DNA of 45,366 nt from an uncultured Elioraea sp. (lineage in GTDB: Bacteria > Pseudomonadota > Alphaproteobacteria > Acetobacterales > Acetobacteraceae). Location of the stretch: positions 1-45,366 of the forward strand of contig CALFVI010000059.1 of the NCBI GenBank assembly GCA_937928775.1. The letters are read 5' to 3'. The translations under genes and the position numbers were made by a program. This document shows, piece after piece, positions 1-6,849 of this stretch (its first letter is position 1; each line of letters starts with the position of its first letter). The notes under the pieces are model-generated. The model was not told where the DNA came from. It searched no databases and saw only the letters and a list, made by a program, of their open reading frames with translations.

Positions 1-333
1 ACGCTGATGGCTGGGCTTGCGTGTGCTACGCCCTCGCCGCTCGCGCTCGCGGAACTTCGCCTCCGCGCCGAGGCTGCGGTCGGCGTGCCGGAGGAGGCGG
101 TGGCGCCGACTATGCGGCTGCTGGCGCGCGGCGTCGGGCGCGATCCGCCCATCGTTGCCGGCGAAAGCGCGGTCGCTGGGCTGATCGGGCTCGCTTTGGC
201 GCGCGCGAATCGGGGTGCGGCCGCGGCCCTCGGGCTGGGGCCCGGCGCGCGCGTGCTCCTGTTCGGCACCGAAGGGGCGACCGATCCCGCTCTCTACGCC
301 CGCCTCGTCTCCTGTCCCGAAGCGGTCGCTTGA
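1..333 (+). CDS. diaminopropionate ammonia-lyase, C-terminal fragment (5' end outside window)
   Basis: This is the last 110 codons of a fold-type II PLP enzyme that would split 2,3-diaminopropionate into pyruvate and ammonia. The frame is open from base 1, so the gene begins upstream of the window. The visible part has an AGESA-type segment near codon 58 and a C-terminal LLFGTEGATDP block, which matches the end of the diaminopropionate ammonia-lyase/threonine-synthase-like fold, where the glycine-rich turn and TEG segment lie near the cofactor phosphate. The PLP lysine is not in view. The next gene starts 49 bases later on the same strand, so the two may be co-transcribed. Assignment rests on this C-terminal signature alone; a threonine or serine dehydratase relative is the main alternative. 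Confidence 0.75.
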   Translation, partial: TLMAGLACATPSPLALAELRLRAEAAVGVPEEAVAPTMRLLARGVGRDPPIVAGESAVAGLIGLALARANRGAAAALGLGPGARVLLFGTEGATDPALYARLVSCPEAVA

Positions 334-382
334 CGCCCTGCCCCCGCAGCACCCAGCGTTCGGCCGGCATCGGGAGGAAGGC

Positions 383-1381
383 ATGCAGCGGAAGATGCGC
401 CATATCGCGATGGTCGGCACGGGCGGGCCCGAGGTTCTCACTCTGGCCGAGGCGCCGGTGCCTGAGCCCGGGCCGGGCGAGGTGCTGATCGAGGTGCATG
501 CCGCCGGGGTCAATCGCCCGGACATCGCCCAGCGCGAGGGCCGCTACCCGCCGCCGCCGGGGGCTTCGCCCATCCTCGGCCTGGAGGTGGCGGGGGTGAT
601 CGCCGCCCTCGGCCCCAGCGTCGAGGGCTGGCGGGTCGGGGATCGCGTCTGCGCCCTGGTCAATGGCGGGGGCTATGCGGAGTTCGTCACCGTGCCTGCG
701 CCGCAGTGCCTGCCGATCCCGGCGGGCTACGACTTCATCCGCGCTGCCGCAATCCCCGAGACCTTCTTCACCGTCTGGGCGAACCTGTTCGAGCGCGGCA
801 AACTCGCGCGCGGCGAGACGGCGCTGATCCATGGCGGTACTTCGGGGATCGGCACCACCGCGATCCAGCTCGCGCACGAGTTCGGCGCCACCATTTACGC
901 CACCGCCGGCTCGCCGGAGAAATGCCTCGCCTGCCTCAGGCTCGGCGCAGCGGCGGCGATCGACTACCGCGCGCAGGACTTCGTCGAGGAGATCAAGCGG
1001 CTGACGGACGGGCGGGGGGTCGATGTGATCCTCGACATGGTGGGCGGCGACTACATCCCGCGCAACATCCGCTGCCTCGCCCTCGATGGGCGGCTCGTGA
1101 TGATTGCCTTCTTGCGCGGCTCAAAAGTCGCGGAGATCGACTTCCTGCCGGTGATGACGCGCCGGCTCACCATCACCGGCTCCACGATGCGGCCGCGCAC
1201 CACCGCCCAGAAGGGGGCGATTGCCGAGGCTTTGCTGCGCCAGGTCTGGCCGGTGCTGGAGGCGGGGCGGTGCGGGCCGGTGATCCACACCGTGTTTCCC
1301 CTCGCAGAGGCGGCGGAGGCGCACCGGCTGATGGAGAGCGGGCAGCACATCGGCAAGATCGTGCTCCTGGTGCGGGGGTGA
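383..1381 (+). CDS. NAD(P)H quinone oxidoreductase, PIG3/QOR-like zinc-independent MDR enzyme
   Basis: The 332-residue product is a medium-chain dehydrogenase/reductase of the quinone oxidoreductase (PIG3) branch, expected to reduce quinones or other electrophiles with NADPH in the cytosol. The N-terminal GroES-like half carries the AGVNRPDIAQREGRYPPPPG block that is typical of this branch. The nucleotide-binding half has GGTSGIGTTAIQLA near residue 150 in place of the classical GxGxxG loop. The zinc-binding Cys/His set of alcohol dehydrogenases is absent, as usual for QORs. The ATG at 383 is preferred over an upstream GTG because a strong GGGAGGAAG ribosome site ends 2 bases before it and the protein then starts right at the domain. 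The substrate cannot be read from sequence. Confidence 0.88.
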   Translation: MQRKMRHIAMVGTGGPEVLTLAEAPVPEPGPGEVLIEVHAAGVNRPDIAQREGRYPPPPGASPILGLEVAGVIAALGPSVEGWRVGDRVCALVNGGGYAEFVTVPAPQCLPIPAGYDFIRAAAIPETFFTVWANLFERGKLARGETALIHGGTSGIGTTAIQLAHEFGATIYATAGSPEKCLACLRLGAAAAIDYRAQDFVEEIKRLTDGRGVDVILDMVGGDYIPRNIRCLALDGRLVMIAFLRGSKVAEIDFLPVMTRRLTITGSTMRPRTTAQKGAIAEALLRQVWPVLEAGRCGPVIHTVFPLAEAAEAHRLMESGQHIGKIVLLVRG

Positions 1382-1512
1382 CCCGTTTCGGCCTGGGCAC
1401 GATCGGTCCGCCTCATTAACGAAGCGTTTACCCACCTCGACGACGATTGCACCGGGGCGGGCTGGGGTGAGCCCGGCGAAGGACCACGGGGGCGCGAGCA
1501 CGTCGGCGGCAG

Positions 1513-2316
1513 ATGAGCGACGGACGAGAACGGCTCCCACCCCCTTTTGGCATCGCGTTCCAGCCCATCGCCTCGGTGCGCACACGGCTTGTGACGGCGC
1601 AGGAGGCGCTTGTGCGTGGGGTCGGCGGCAGGCCGGCCAGCACGGTGCTGGGGCGGGTGGAACCAGCCGCCCGGCCGGCCTTTGAGCTGGCCATCGTGCA
1701 GTACGCCATGGCGCGTGCCATGGTGCTTGGCATCACGGTCGACCTGCATGTCAACCTCTCGCCCCACGTGCTGACGCGCACCGTGGGCGGCGCGGCCGAG
1801 GCGGCGGAGCGGCTGCTGAGGCTCGCGCAGGCAGAGAGGTTCCCACCGCAGCGACTGGTTCTTGAGATGACGGAAGGGGAACGGATCGACGACCCGCCCC
1901 GGCTGCGACGGCTCGCCGACGCCGCACGCACGGTCGGGCTGCGCCTTGCGCTCGACGATTTCGGCGCTGGCTACAACGGCCTCGCGCTACTGGCCGAAGT
2001 CGAGCCCGACATCCTGAAGATCGACATGGCTCTGACCCGGGGCATCGACCGCGACCGGGTGCGCAGATCCATCCTCGCCGGCATCTTGCGCATCGTCGAG
2101 GGAACGCCGATGCGCGTCATCGCCGAAGGGGTGGAGACAGTGGCGGAACTCGCCACGTTGGCCGATCTCGGCGTGGAAGAGGTGCAGGGGTTCCTCATCG
2201 CTGCGCCGGCCTACGAACGGGCAAGCGACACCGTTTCCTTACCCCTGGCTTGCCGGTGCGATCCTCTGCCGGTCGACCCCGCCCTCAGCCCGATCATCGT
2301 TGGCCGGATCGGCTGA
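1513..2316 (+). CDS. stand-alone EAL-domain cyclic-di-GMP phosphodiesterase
   Basis: The 267-residue protein is almost entirely one EAL domain, which hydrolyses cyclic-di-GMP to pGpG. All the usual catalytic and metal positions look present: the EAL signature at residues 31-33, Asn81 in NLS, Glu118 in EMTE, the DDFGAGY loop starting at Asp148, the Lys of ILKID, the EGVET glutamate and a QGF motif near the end. It is therefore probably active. No sensor domain, GGDEF domain, transmembrane segment or signal peptide is visible, so any input must come from a partner. It lies 131 bases after the quinone oxidoreductase and runs convergently into the DsbA-like gene. The ribosome site before the ATG is weak. 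Confidence 0.88.
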   Translation: MSDGRERLPPPFGIAFQPIASVRTRLVTAQEALVRGVGGRPASTVLGRVEPAARPAFELAIVQYAMARAMVLGITVDLHVNLSPHVLTRTVGGAAEAAERLLRLAQAERFPPQRLVLEMTEGERIDDPPRLRRLADAARTVGLRLALDDFGAGYNGLALLAEVEPDILKIDMALTRGIDRDRVRRSILAGILRIVEGTPMRVIAEGVETVAELATLADLGVEEVQGFLIAAPAYERASDTVSLPLACRCDPLPVDPALSPIIVGRIG

Positions 2317-2463
2317 CCGCACCGCCAGCCGGGCCAGACAGGACACCAAGAAAAAGACCCCTCGAGCAGGTGAGGAATCGCCCCGCCTCGCCACTTGAAC
2401 CAGGCGCGCAAAGCCGAGCGCACGACAGCGCGGGGAGAGAACAACCCGTGGCACGGACGACCG

Positions 2464-3198
2464 TCAGCGCGCCGCGGCGCGCGCCTCCGCCACCGCCTCG
2501 CGCAGCCGCGCAAGCGGGACCGCGCCCGCAAACACCGTCTCGCCGACCACATAAGCCGGCGTGCCCTGCAGCCCGAGCGCGTGCGCAAGCGTGAGCGCGG
2601 AGGAAATCCGCCGCGTCACCTCGAGCCCCGCCATGTCGCGCCGCAGCCGGGCCGCATCGAGCCCCACTTCCGCCGCCACCTGGAACAGCGTCGCCTCGTC
2701 GATCTCGCCGCGCAAGGCGAGAAGCGCGTCATGAAAGGGAGCGAACTTGCCCTGCAGGTGGGCAGCCAACGCCGCCCGCGCCGCCATCATCGAAGCCGGG
2801 CCCAAAATCGGCACCGGCTTCACCACCACCCGCACGTCGCGCTCTTGCCGCAACAGATCAAGGATTACCCCGCGCATAGAGCGGCAGTAGGGGCAGCGAT
2901 AGTCGGTGAACTCGACCACAGTGACGCGCGCGCGAGCCGGCCCGAGTGCGGGGTCATCGGCGTTGCGAAAGAGCGCTTCGGCCTCAGCGCGCACCGCCTG
3001 CCGCCTCGCCTCCGCCTCAGCCGCCCGTTCGGCCGCTTCGAGGGCAGCGAACGCCTCGCGCAGGATCGAGGGGTCGCTGCGCAGCGCCTCGCGCAGGATC
3101 TCCACGATCGCCGCCCTCTGTTCGGCGCTGAAGGGCTGCGCCGCCGCGGGCGATGCGACGAGGCTCAGCGCGGCGGAAAGCACCAGCGCGCGGGTCAT
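2464..3198 (-). CDS. periplasmic DsbA-family thioredoxin (ScsC/DsbA-like)
   Basis: The 244-residue precursor has a Sec signal peptide (first ~20 residues, ending ASPAAAQ) and then a helical charged N-terminal extension like that of ScsC-type copper-resistance oxidoreductases. A DsbA thioredoxin fold follows, with the redox motif CPYC in the context FTDYRCPYC and a cis-proline in GTPAYVVG near residue 215. It should catalyse disulfide exchange in the periplasm. The start ATG overlaps the stop of the upstream M48 protease gene (ATGA), so the pair is translationally coupled. A link between protease and disulfide chemistry fits envelope quality control, but whether it is oxidase or isomerase is not decided by the sequence. 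Confidence 0.87.
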   Translation of the reverse strand: MTRALVLSAALSLVASPAAAQPFSAEQRAAIVEILREALRSDPSILREAFAALEAAERAAEAEARRQAVRAEAEALFRNADDPALGPARARVTVVEFTDYRCPYCRSMRGVILDLLRQERDVRVVVKPVPILGPASMMAARAALAAHLQGKFAPFHDALLALRGEIDEATLFQVAAEVGLDAARLRRDMAGLEVTRRISSALTLAHALGLQGTPAYVVGETVFAGAVPLARLREAVAEARAAAR

Positions 3199-4562
3199 CG
3201 CCGTCTCTCCTCGCGCATCACCTCGGCCGCGCGCAACAGGTCCTGCGCGCGCAGCCGCGCGGGCCCGGGCGGCAGGGCCCGCTCGGCCCGCGCTGCCATC
3301 TCGCGCTGCGTGCGCAGATCGCCCGCCAACGCCGCTTCCTCGGCAAAAGCAAGGGCAGACCGACCCTGATCTCCCGCCCGCGCATAGGCGATGCCAAGGT
3401 TGCGCCAGGTGAAGGCCGTGCGCGGGTCGAGCCTGGTCGCGGTTTCCAACTCCTCGATGGCGGCAGAGAGGAGCGCGGGCTCGCCACTCTCCATTAGGGC
3501 GCGCCCGAAGGCGGCGCGGATCAGCGCCTCGCTGGGGGCGAGCCGGGCGGCACGGCGATAGGGCTCGATCGAGTCGCGCACCCGCCCGCTTTCGAACAGA
3601 ACCTGCCCCTTCATCTCATGCAACCAGGGGCTGGCGGGGCGTTCGGCGATCAGCCGCTCGAGCCCGGCCACCGCCTCGTCCGTTCGGCCTTGGCGGAAAG
3701 CCAGGATGGCGCGGGCATAGCGCGCGGGCGCGGACTGATCGGACCCAGGGTAGAGCCGCGGCACCGAAGCCGGTTCGAGAAAGCCCACGAGCTTGGCGCG
3801 CACCATGCGGAACGACTCCTCGAGCTCAGGTGCGATCGGAGTGTGGGCATGGCGCGATTCGGCAACCCGTTGGCGCAGGAACTCGATGCGATCGCGCGTC
3901 AGAGGGTGCGTGCGTAGATAGGGGTCCTGGTTCTCGGTCAAAAGCGCCTCCTGCGCCTGCAGCCGCTCCAGCAGGCGAAGCAGGCCCGCAGGCGACCAGC
4001 CGAGACGGTCAAGGAAGGTGACCGCCGCCAAGTCGGCCGCATTCTCCTGCGTGCGGGTGAAGGCGAAGAGTTCGCGCATGGCGATGCTCTGCCCCCCGAT
4101 GCCGATCGCTGCCGCCGCCCCGCCTTGGCCGGTCGCTGCCGCCGCTGCCGCTCCGGCCAGCATGGCGGCGACCGAGCGGATCATCGCATTGCGCAGCTCC
4201 TCGGGCAGACGGGCGAGATGGCCGCCAGCAATGTGGCCCACCTCGTGCGCCAGCACGCCGGCGAGTTCGTCCACGCTCTCGATCGCGGTGATCAGCCCGG
4301 TGTGCACGGCAAGCCGGTTGCCGGTGGTGACGAAGGCGTTTATCGACCGATCGGCAATGATGAAGGTGCGGACGAGCCCCCGGTCGAGCCCGGCGGCGGC
4401 GAACAGGGGAGCGTTCACCGCCCGCAGGAGCGCTTCCGTCTCGGCGTCGCGGATCAGCGTCAGGGGGCGGTTCTGGGCCGCGGCCGGCGCGGCGAAAGCA
4501 ACGAGCGCGGAGACCAGCACCGCCACTGCCCGGCGGACCGCTGTCGGCAGTCGAGGGACCAT
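3195..4562 (-). CDS. M48-family periplasmic zinc metalloprotease with C-terminal repeats (BepA-like)
   Basis: From the ATG at 4562 the product is 455 residues: a signal peptide ending in AAPAAAQ, then an M48 peptidase domain with HEVGH at about residues 106-110 and the third zinc ligand in ENAADLAA near residue 173. A C-terminal half rich in alpha-helical tetratricopeptide-like repeats follows, as in E. coli BepA/YfgC, which degrades or assists misassembled outer-membrane proteins. Alanine/glycine-rich helices between the two zinc motifs are usual for the family. A second ATG at 4574 is possible; neither has a clear ribosome site. The stop overlaps the next gene's start. The 4562 start shares its CATG with the divergent gene at 4561. 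Confidence 0.88.
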   Translation of the reverse strand: MVPRLPTAVRRAVAVLVSALVAFAAPAAAQNRPLTLIRDAETEALLRAVNAPLFAAAGLDRGLVRTFIIADRSINAFVTTGNRLAVHTGLITAIESVDELAGVLAHEVGHIAGGHLARLPEELRNAMIRSVAAMLAGAAAAAATGQGGAAAAIGIGGQSIAMRELFAFTRTQENAADLAAVTFLDRLGWSPAGLLRLLERLQAQEALLTENQDPYLRTHPLTRDRIEFLRQRVAESRHAHTPIAPELEESFRMVRAKLVGFLEPASVPRLYPGSDQSAPARYARAILAFRQGRTDEAVAGLERLIAERPASPWLHEMKGQVLFESGRVRDSIEPYRRAARLAPSEALIRAAFGRALMESGEPALLSAAIEELETATRLDPRTAFTWRNLGIAYARAGDQGRSALAFAEEAALAGDLRTQREMAARAERALPPGPARLRAQDLLRAAEVMREERRR

Positions 4563-6000
4563 GCGAACGACCATAGACGGAGTTCTGCGGGTCGGTCTTG
4601 CCACGGCCGCGTGTGCGGTGATGGCGGGGTGCTCCACGGTGGAAGGAGTGTTCGGTCGCTCCGGCCCTGCGCTCGGCACGCCCGGATTCGTGCAGGGGTT
4701 CTTGGGCGGAGTGGCGGCGGAGGAGCCGCGCGCGGCGCTGGTCGGGCGCGACGTTCTGGCCGCCGGCGGAACGGCGGCCGATGCCGCCGCGGCGATGGGC
4801 TTCGCCCTCGGGGTGACCCTGCCCTCGCGCGCCTCGCTCGCCGGCGGCGGCGTGTGCCTCGCCTACGACCCGCGTCGCGATCAGGCGATCGCGGCCACCT
4901 TCCTCCCTCGTGCACCGAGCGTGCTCGACCCGGGGTCGGATCGCCCGGCCGCTCTGCCCGGCACGCCGCGCGGCCTGTTCGCTCTGCACGCCCGCCTCGG
5001 CCGGCTGCCCTTCGAGCAGGTGATCGCCCCGGCGGAGCAGCTCGCCCGCTTCGGCACCCCGACCGGCCGGGCACTCGCGCGCGATCTTGCCGTCGTCGCC
5101 ACCCCTCTGTTCGCCGACCCGAACGCCCGCGCCCGCTTCGCCCGCGCCGATGGCACGCCGCTCGACGAGGGCGACCTTCTCGTTCAGCCCGAACTCGCCA
5201 ACCTGATCGGGCTACTTCGAAGCCAGGGCGTGGGCGACCTCTACCAGGGCGGGCTCGCCCGCCGCCTCGCCGAAGCGTCGCGTACGGCAGGAGGGGCGCT
5301 CACCCTCGAAGACCTGCGCAGCACCCTGCCGCAGCTGACGACGACGGTCTCGCTCCGTCTCGGCCCGGATGTCGTGCACGCCGCCCCGGTCGGTGGTTCG
5401 GTCGGTGCCGCGGTTGCCCTGCGTGCGCTCGCGGCCGGGGCTTCCGCGGAGGACGCGGCGGGGGCGGCGCGTGCCGCGGCTGCGGCGGTGCGGGCGGGGG
5501 CGGACCCGCAGGCCGTGCTTGAAGGGACCACGCCGGTGGGCGGGGCGCTGCCGCCCCTGCTTGGCGCCACCACGGGCTTCGTCGCGGTGGATCGCGACGG
5601 CCAGGCGGTCGCCTGCGCCTTCACCAACAACAACCTGTTCGGCACAGGCCGGGTCGTGCCGGGGCTCGGTCTCGTCCTCGCCGCCGCCCCTGGGGTCGGA
5701 GCCGTCGCTGCCGCCCTGCCGAGCGTGCTGCTGATCTCCAATGCGCCCTTGCGCGCCTTCCGGCTCGCCACCGCCGCCTCGGGTGGAGACGCCGCGCCGA
5801 TCGCTCTCGCCCTCGCCGCGCGCGAGGCGATGGCCGGGCGGAGTGCCGCGGACGCCCTGGCGGCCGCCCGCCCGGCTGAAAGCGACCGGTTGGGCCGCGT
5901 CAGCCTGGTGCACTGCGCGGGGTACCTGCCGCGCGACCCAGCCTCCTGCAGCTGGGCCGCAGACCCGCGCGGCCACGGGCTTGCCCTCGGCGCAGACTGA
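4561..6000 (+). CDS. gamma-glutamyltransferase-like lipoprotein, possibly altered in substrate binding
   Basis: The 479-residue product begins with a lipoprotein-type signal (Cys24 after VMAG), suggesting membrane anchoring in the periplasm. It then follows the gamma-glutamyltransferase Ntn-hydrolase plan: a GGTAADAAAAMGFALGV helix at 69-85, an ASLAGGG segment near 91-97, and TTGF at 337-340 where the autoprocessing and nucleophilic threonine of GGT is expected. NNNLFGTG and VVPG follow. It is about 100 residues shorter than E. coli GGT. The conserved RExAP motif that binds the glutamate carboxylate reads LPRAP (115-119), so the key Arg appears displaced or missing. The ATG at 4561 has a GAGGG ribosome site. 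It could be a GGT relative acting on another amide. Confidence 0.8.
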   Translation: MRTTIDGVLRVGLATAACAVMAGCSTVEGVFGRSGPALGTPGFVQGFLGGVAAEEPRAALVGRDVLAAGGTAADAAAAMGFALGVTLPSRASLAGGGVCLAYDPRRDQAIAATFLPRAPSVLDPGSDRPAALPGTPRGLFALHARLGRLPFEQVIAPAEQLARFGTPTGRALARDLAVVATPLFADPNARARFARADGTPLDEGDLLVQPELANLIGLLRSQGVGDLYQGGLARRLAEASRTAGGALTLEDLRSTLPQLTTTVSLRLGPDVVHAAPVGGSVGAAVALRALAAGASAEDAAGAARAAAAAVRAGADPQAVLEGTTPVGGALPPLLGATTGFVAVDRDGQAVACAFTNNNLFGTGRVVPGLGLVLAAAPGVGAVAAALPSVLLISNAPLRAFRLATAASGGDAAPIALALAAREAMAGRSAADALAAARPAESDRLGRVSLVHCAGYLPRDPASCSWAADPRGHGLALGAD

Positions 6001-6298
6001 GCCTCCGCGTGGCGTGTCACGCGCATCGGCGGCTCCCTGCCCGCCCGATGGCTTCGGTCCAGCCAGCGCTCGTTCGGGCCAGCGTGGTTTGGCCTGGCAA
6101 GCGTTGTGTGCTGACTCGCGCCCGGCGGCAGATCCGACGTCAAACGTCCATCCGCCTGCGGGCTGGCAATGGGTCCTCGCGACCGTGATGCATCGCGGTT
6201 CGTGAGACATTTCTCAGACACCCGCCTAAGTTGGGCCAACCCTCCCTTCGGCCCTCGCTTGCCATGAAAAACTCGCCATGAAGAAGGGAGGACCGGTC
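6001..6298. other. non-coding gap upstream of the aio remnant
   Basis: This stretch of 298 bases separates the GGT-like gene from aioB. It holds a small perfect inverted repeat, TGAGA-catt-TCTCA at 6203-6216, about 80 bases before the aioB start, which could be an operator. I looked for the sigma-54 type -24/-12 promoter described for some aio operons and did not find one with correct spacing. The ribosome site GGGAGG precedes the aioB ATG. No gene was recognised here. Confidence 0.5.
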
Positions 6299-6829
6299 AT
6301 GTCCAGGAAAGCCTGTGGCGCGTTGGTCGACGTCGGCTGACGCACTTTCCTCGCCCGCGCATCGGTGGCAGCGGTCGGCGGCGCGGCCGCGGCGGCCGTG
6401 CCGGCTGACAGCAAGGCCGCAAACCCTGCCCTCGCCCGCGTCACCCACCCGACGAAGCGGCTGGCCAACCTGCGCGATCTCAAAGTCGACGTGCCGGTGG
6501 CCATCACCTCTCCCGACGACGACAGCCCCGGTGTGTTGCTGAAACTCGGGCGCCGGGTCGAGGGCGGGGTTGGCCCAGACGGCGACGTGGTCGCCTTTTC
6601 CACCCTCTGCCCGCACACAGGCTACCCGCTCTTCTTCCGCGCGGCGGACAAAACTCTCACCTGCCCGGGCCACGACAGCCGCTTCGACTGCGCGAAGGGT
6701 GGTAGGCGGATCATGGGCCAGAGCGCCCAGAACCTGCCGCAGTTCACGCTGCGCGTCGGCCCGAATGGCGACATCGTCGCCGAAGGGGTGGAGGAGCTGA
6801 TCCACGGGCGGCTGAGCAACGTGCTCTGA
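6299..6829 (+). pseudogene. aioB: arsenite oxidase small (Rieske) subunit, interrupted by TGA in the Tat motif
   Basis: This would be the [2Fe-2S] Rieske subunit of periplasmic arsenite oxidase. A good ribosome site (GGGAGG) and an ATG at 6299 are intact, and the first 13 codons read as the normal AioB N-terminus ending VDVG. The next codon, 6338-6340, is TGA where AioB has the first Arg of its RRxFL twin-arginine motif; the frame then continues RTFLARA and stays open to 6829. The mature domain is well preserved, including CPH and CPGH, the four Rieske ligands, and the C-terminal RLSNVL. A CGA to TGA change is the simplest cause. Internal restart, for example at GTG 6365, would give a protein without an export signal. 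Confidence 0.85.
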
Positions 6830-6849
6830 GAGCAGGGAGGAAACGCGCC

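Noticed and set aside
110-877. Long opposite-strand frame over the quinone oxidoreductase gene
   Set aside because: Arg/Ala-rich shadow frame of a well-supported gene; many similar frames elsewhere in the window were dismissed for the same reason.
6001-6298. Sigma-54 promoter (-24/-12) for the aio operon
   Set aside because: A TGGCAAG...TGC stretch near 6094-6110 looks similar, but the spacing between GG and GC is 12 bases instead of 10.
6338-6340. Selenocysteine at the aioB TGA
   Set aside because: The position is an Arg of the Tat signal in homologues, not a Cys, and no SECIS-like hairpin follows.
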